Positions 5,130 through 5,232 of a stretch of DNA of 5,232 bases are shown here, one piece after another (the stretch's first letter is position 1; every line of letters begins with the position of its first letter). The notes beneath the pieces are model-generated. The model did not search any database. It worked only from the letters and a program-made list of their open reading frames with translations, and was not told the origin of the DNA. The stretch comes from Desulfobacterales bacterium (GTDB lineage Bacteria; Desulfobacterota; Desulfobacteria; Desulfobacterales; C00003060): positions 1 through 5,232 of the forward strand of contig DAOUTV010000166.1 of the NCBI GenBank assembly GCA_030668505.1, in the 5' to 3' direction. Made by a program: the position numbers and the translations under genes.

Positions 5130-5189
5130 GCCCTGGCGCTACTTGATTATATTAATCTTCAAAGCCTACAATCCCGGTCTGGGCCAGGG
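5130..5189 (+). repeat. 60-bp element with conserved ends, copy 3
   Basis: It has the same length and same ends as 41-100: GCCCTGGCGC at the left and TCCCGGTCTGGGCCAGGG at the right (5172-5189). The middle is different and AT-rich. The ends can pair as a GC-rich stem. It lies in the same orientation as copies 1 and 2, about 55 bases after the ChaN stop, where it could act as a transcript 3'-end structure. Confidence 0.7.
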
Positions 5190-5196
5190 TGAACTA

Positions 5197-5214
5197 AAGT
5201 GCCTAAAGTTGAGG
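5197..5214 (+). repeat. 9-nt repeat AAGTGCCTA, right block
   Basis: AAGTGCCTA followed by AAGTTGAGG. With 5106-5123 it flanks the 60-bp element as direct repeats. Confidence 0.45.
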
Positions 5215-5216
5215 AA

Positions 5217-5231
5217 TGCGCCTCTGGCGCA
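5217..5231. repeat. short perfect hairpin at the right edge
   Basis: TGCGCC and GGCGCA form a perfect 6-bp stem with a 3-base loop. CTGGCGCAA (5224-5232) also matches the inner part of the palindrome arm at 250-258, so another element may begin here and run off the window. Confidence 0.4.
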
Positions 5232-5232
5232 A

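Overview
This window looks like a chromosomal segment of a Gram-negative bacterium. The evidence is an outer-membrane-type ChaN lipoprotein and proteobacterial-style L13, S9 and IF-1 proteins. The spacers are dense with short-period microrepeats, a style I associate with uncultured Desulfobacterota (deltaproteobacterial sulfate-reducer relatives). That lineage call is an inference without a database search.

Layout. Positions 1-622 hold no convincing gene. They carry a 60-bp element with conserved ends (41-100), a heptamer repeat (114-134), and an imperfect palindrome of about 289 bp (242-530) that looks like a non-autonomous mobile element and contains a second, longer copy of the 60-bp element (360-457). 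On the minus strand, transcription runs leftward from a good sigma-70-type promoter (1917-1945) through rplM (L13), rpsI (S9) and infA (IF-1). The spacers after rplM and after rpsI are unusually long, and each holds a 9-nt microrepeat sharing the unit AACCCAACA. The divergent spacer 1874-2389 holds the rplM promoter, octamer repeats (CACGAAAG/CTTTCGTG), one copy of a 21-bp GGTTCCGGTT motif and a second good promoter (2271-2299).

On the plus strand that promoter drives a CYTH-domain protein (class IV adenylate cyclase-like, 2390-2998). A tightly linked endonuclease/exonuclease/phosphatase-family hydrolase (3025-3789) follows, then a ChaN-family lipoprotein with a C-terminal PDZ domain (3866-5074). 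The ChaN gene is bracketed by inverted copies of the 21-bp motif. The window ends in another 60-bp element (5130-5189) flanked by 9-nt repeats, plus a short hairpin at the right edge.

How the parts work together: the minus-strand genes are translation machinery. The CYTH and EEP genes are probably co-transcribed and could be a nucleotide or polyphosphate synthesis/turnover pair, but substrates cannot be read from the sequence. ChaN is an envelope protein that may be co-transcribed with them or be a separate unit. I see no defence system, CRISPR array, tRNA or rRNA. The most unusual content is the layered repeat architecture of the spacers, not a new protein system.
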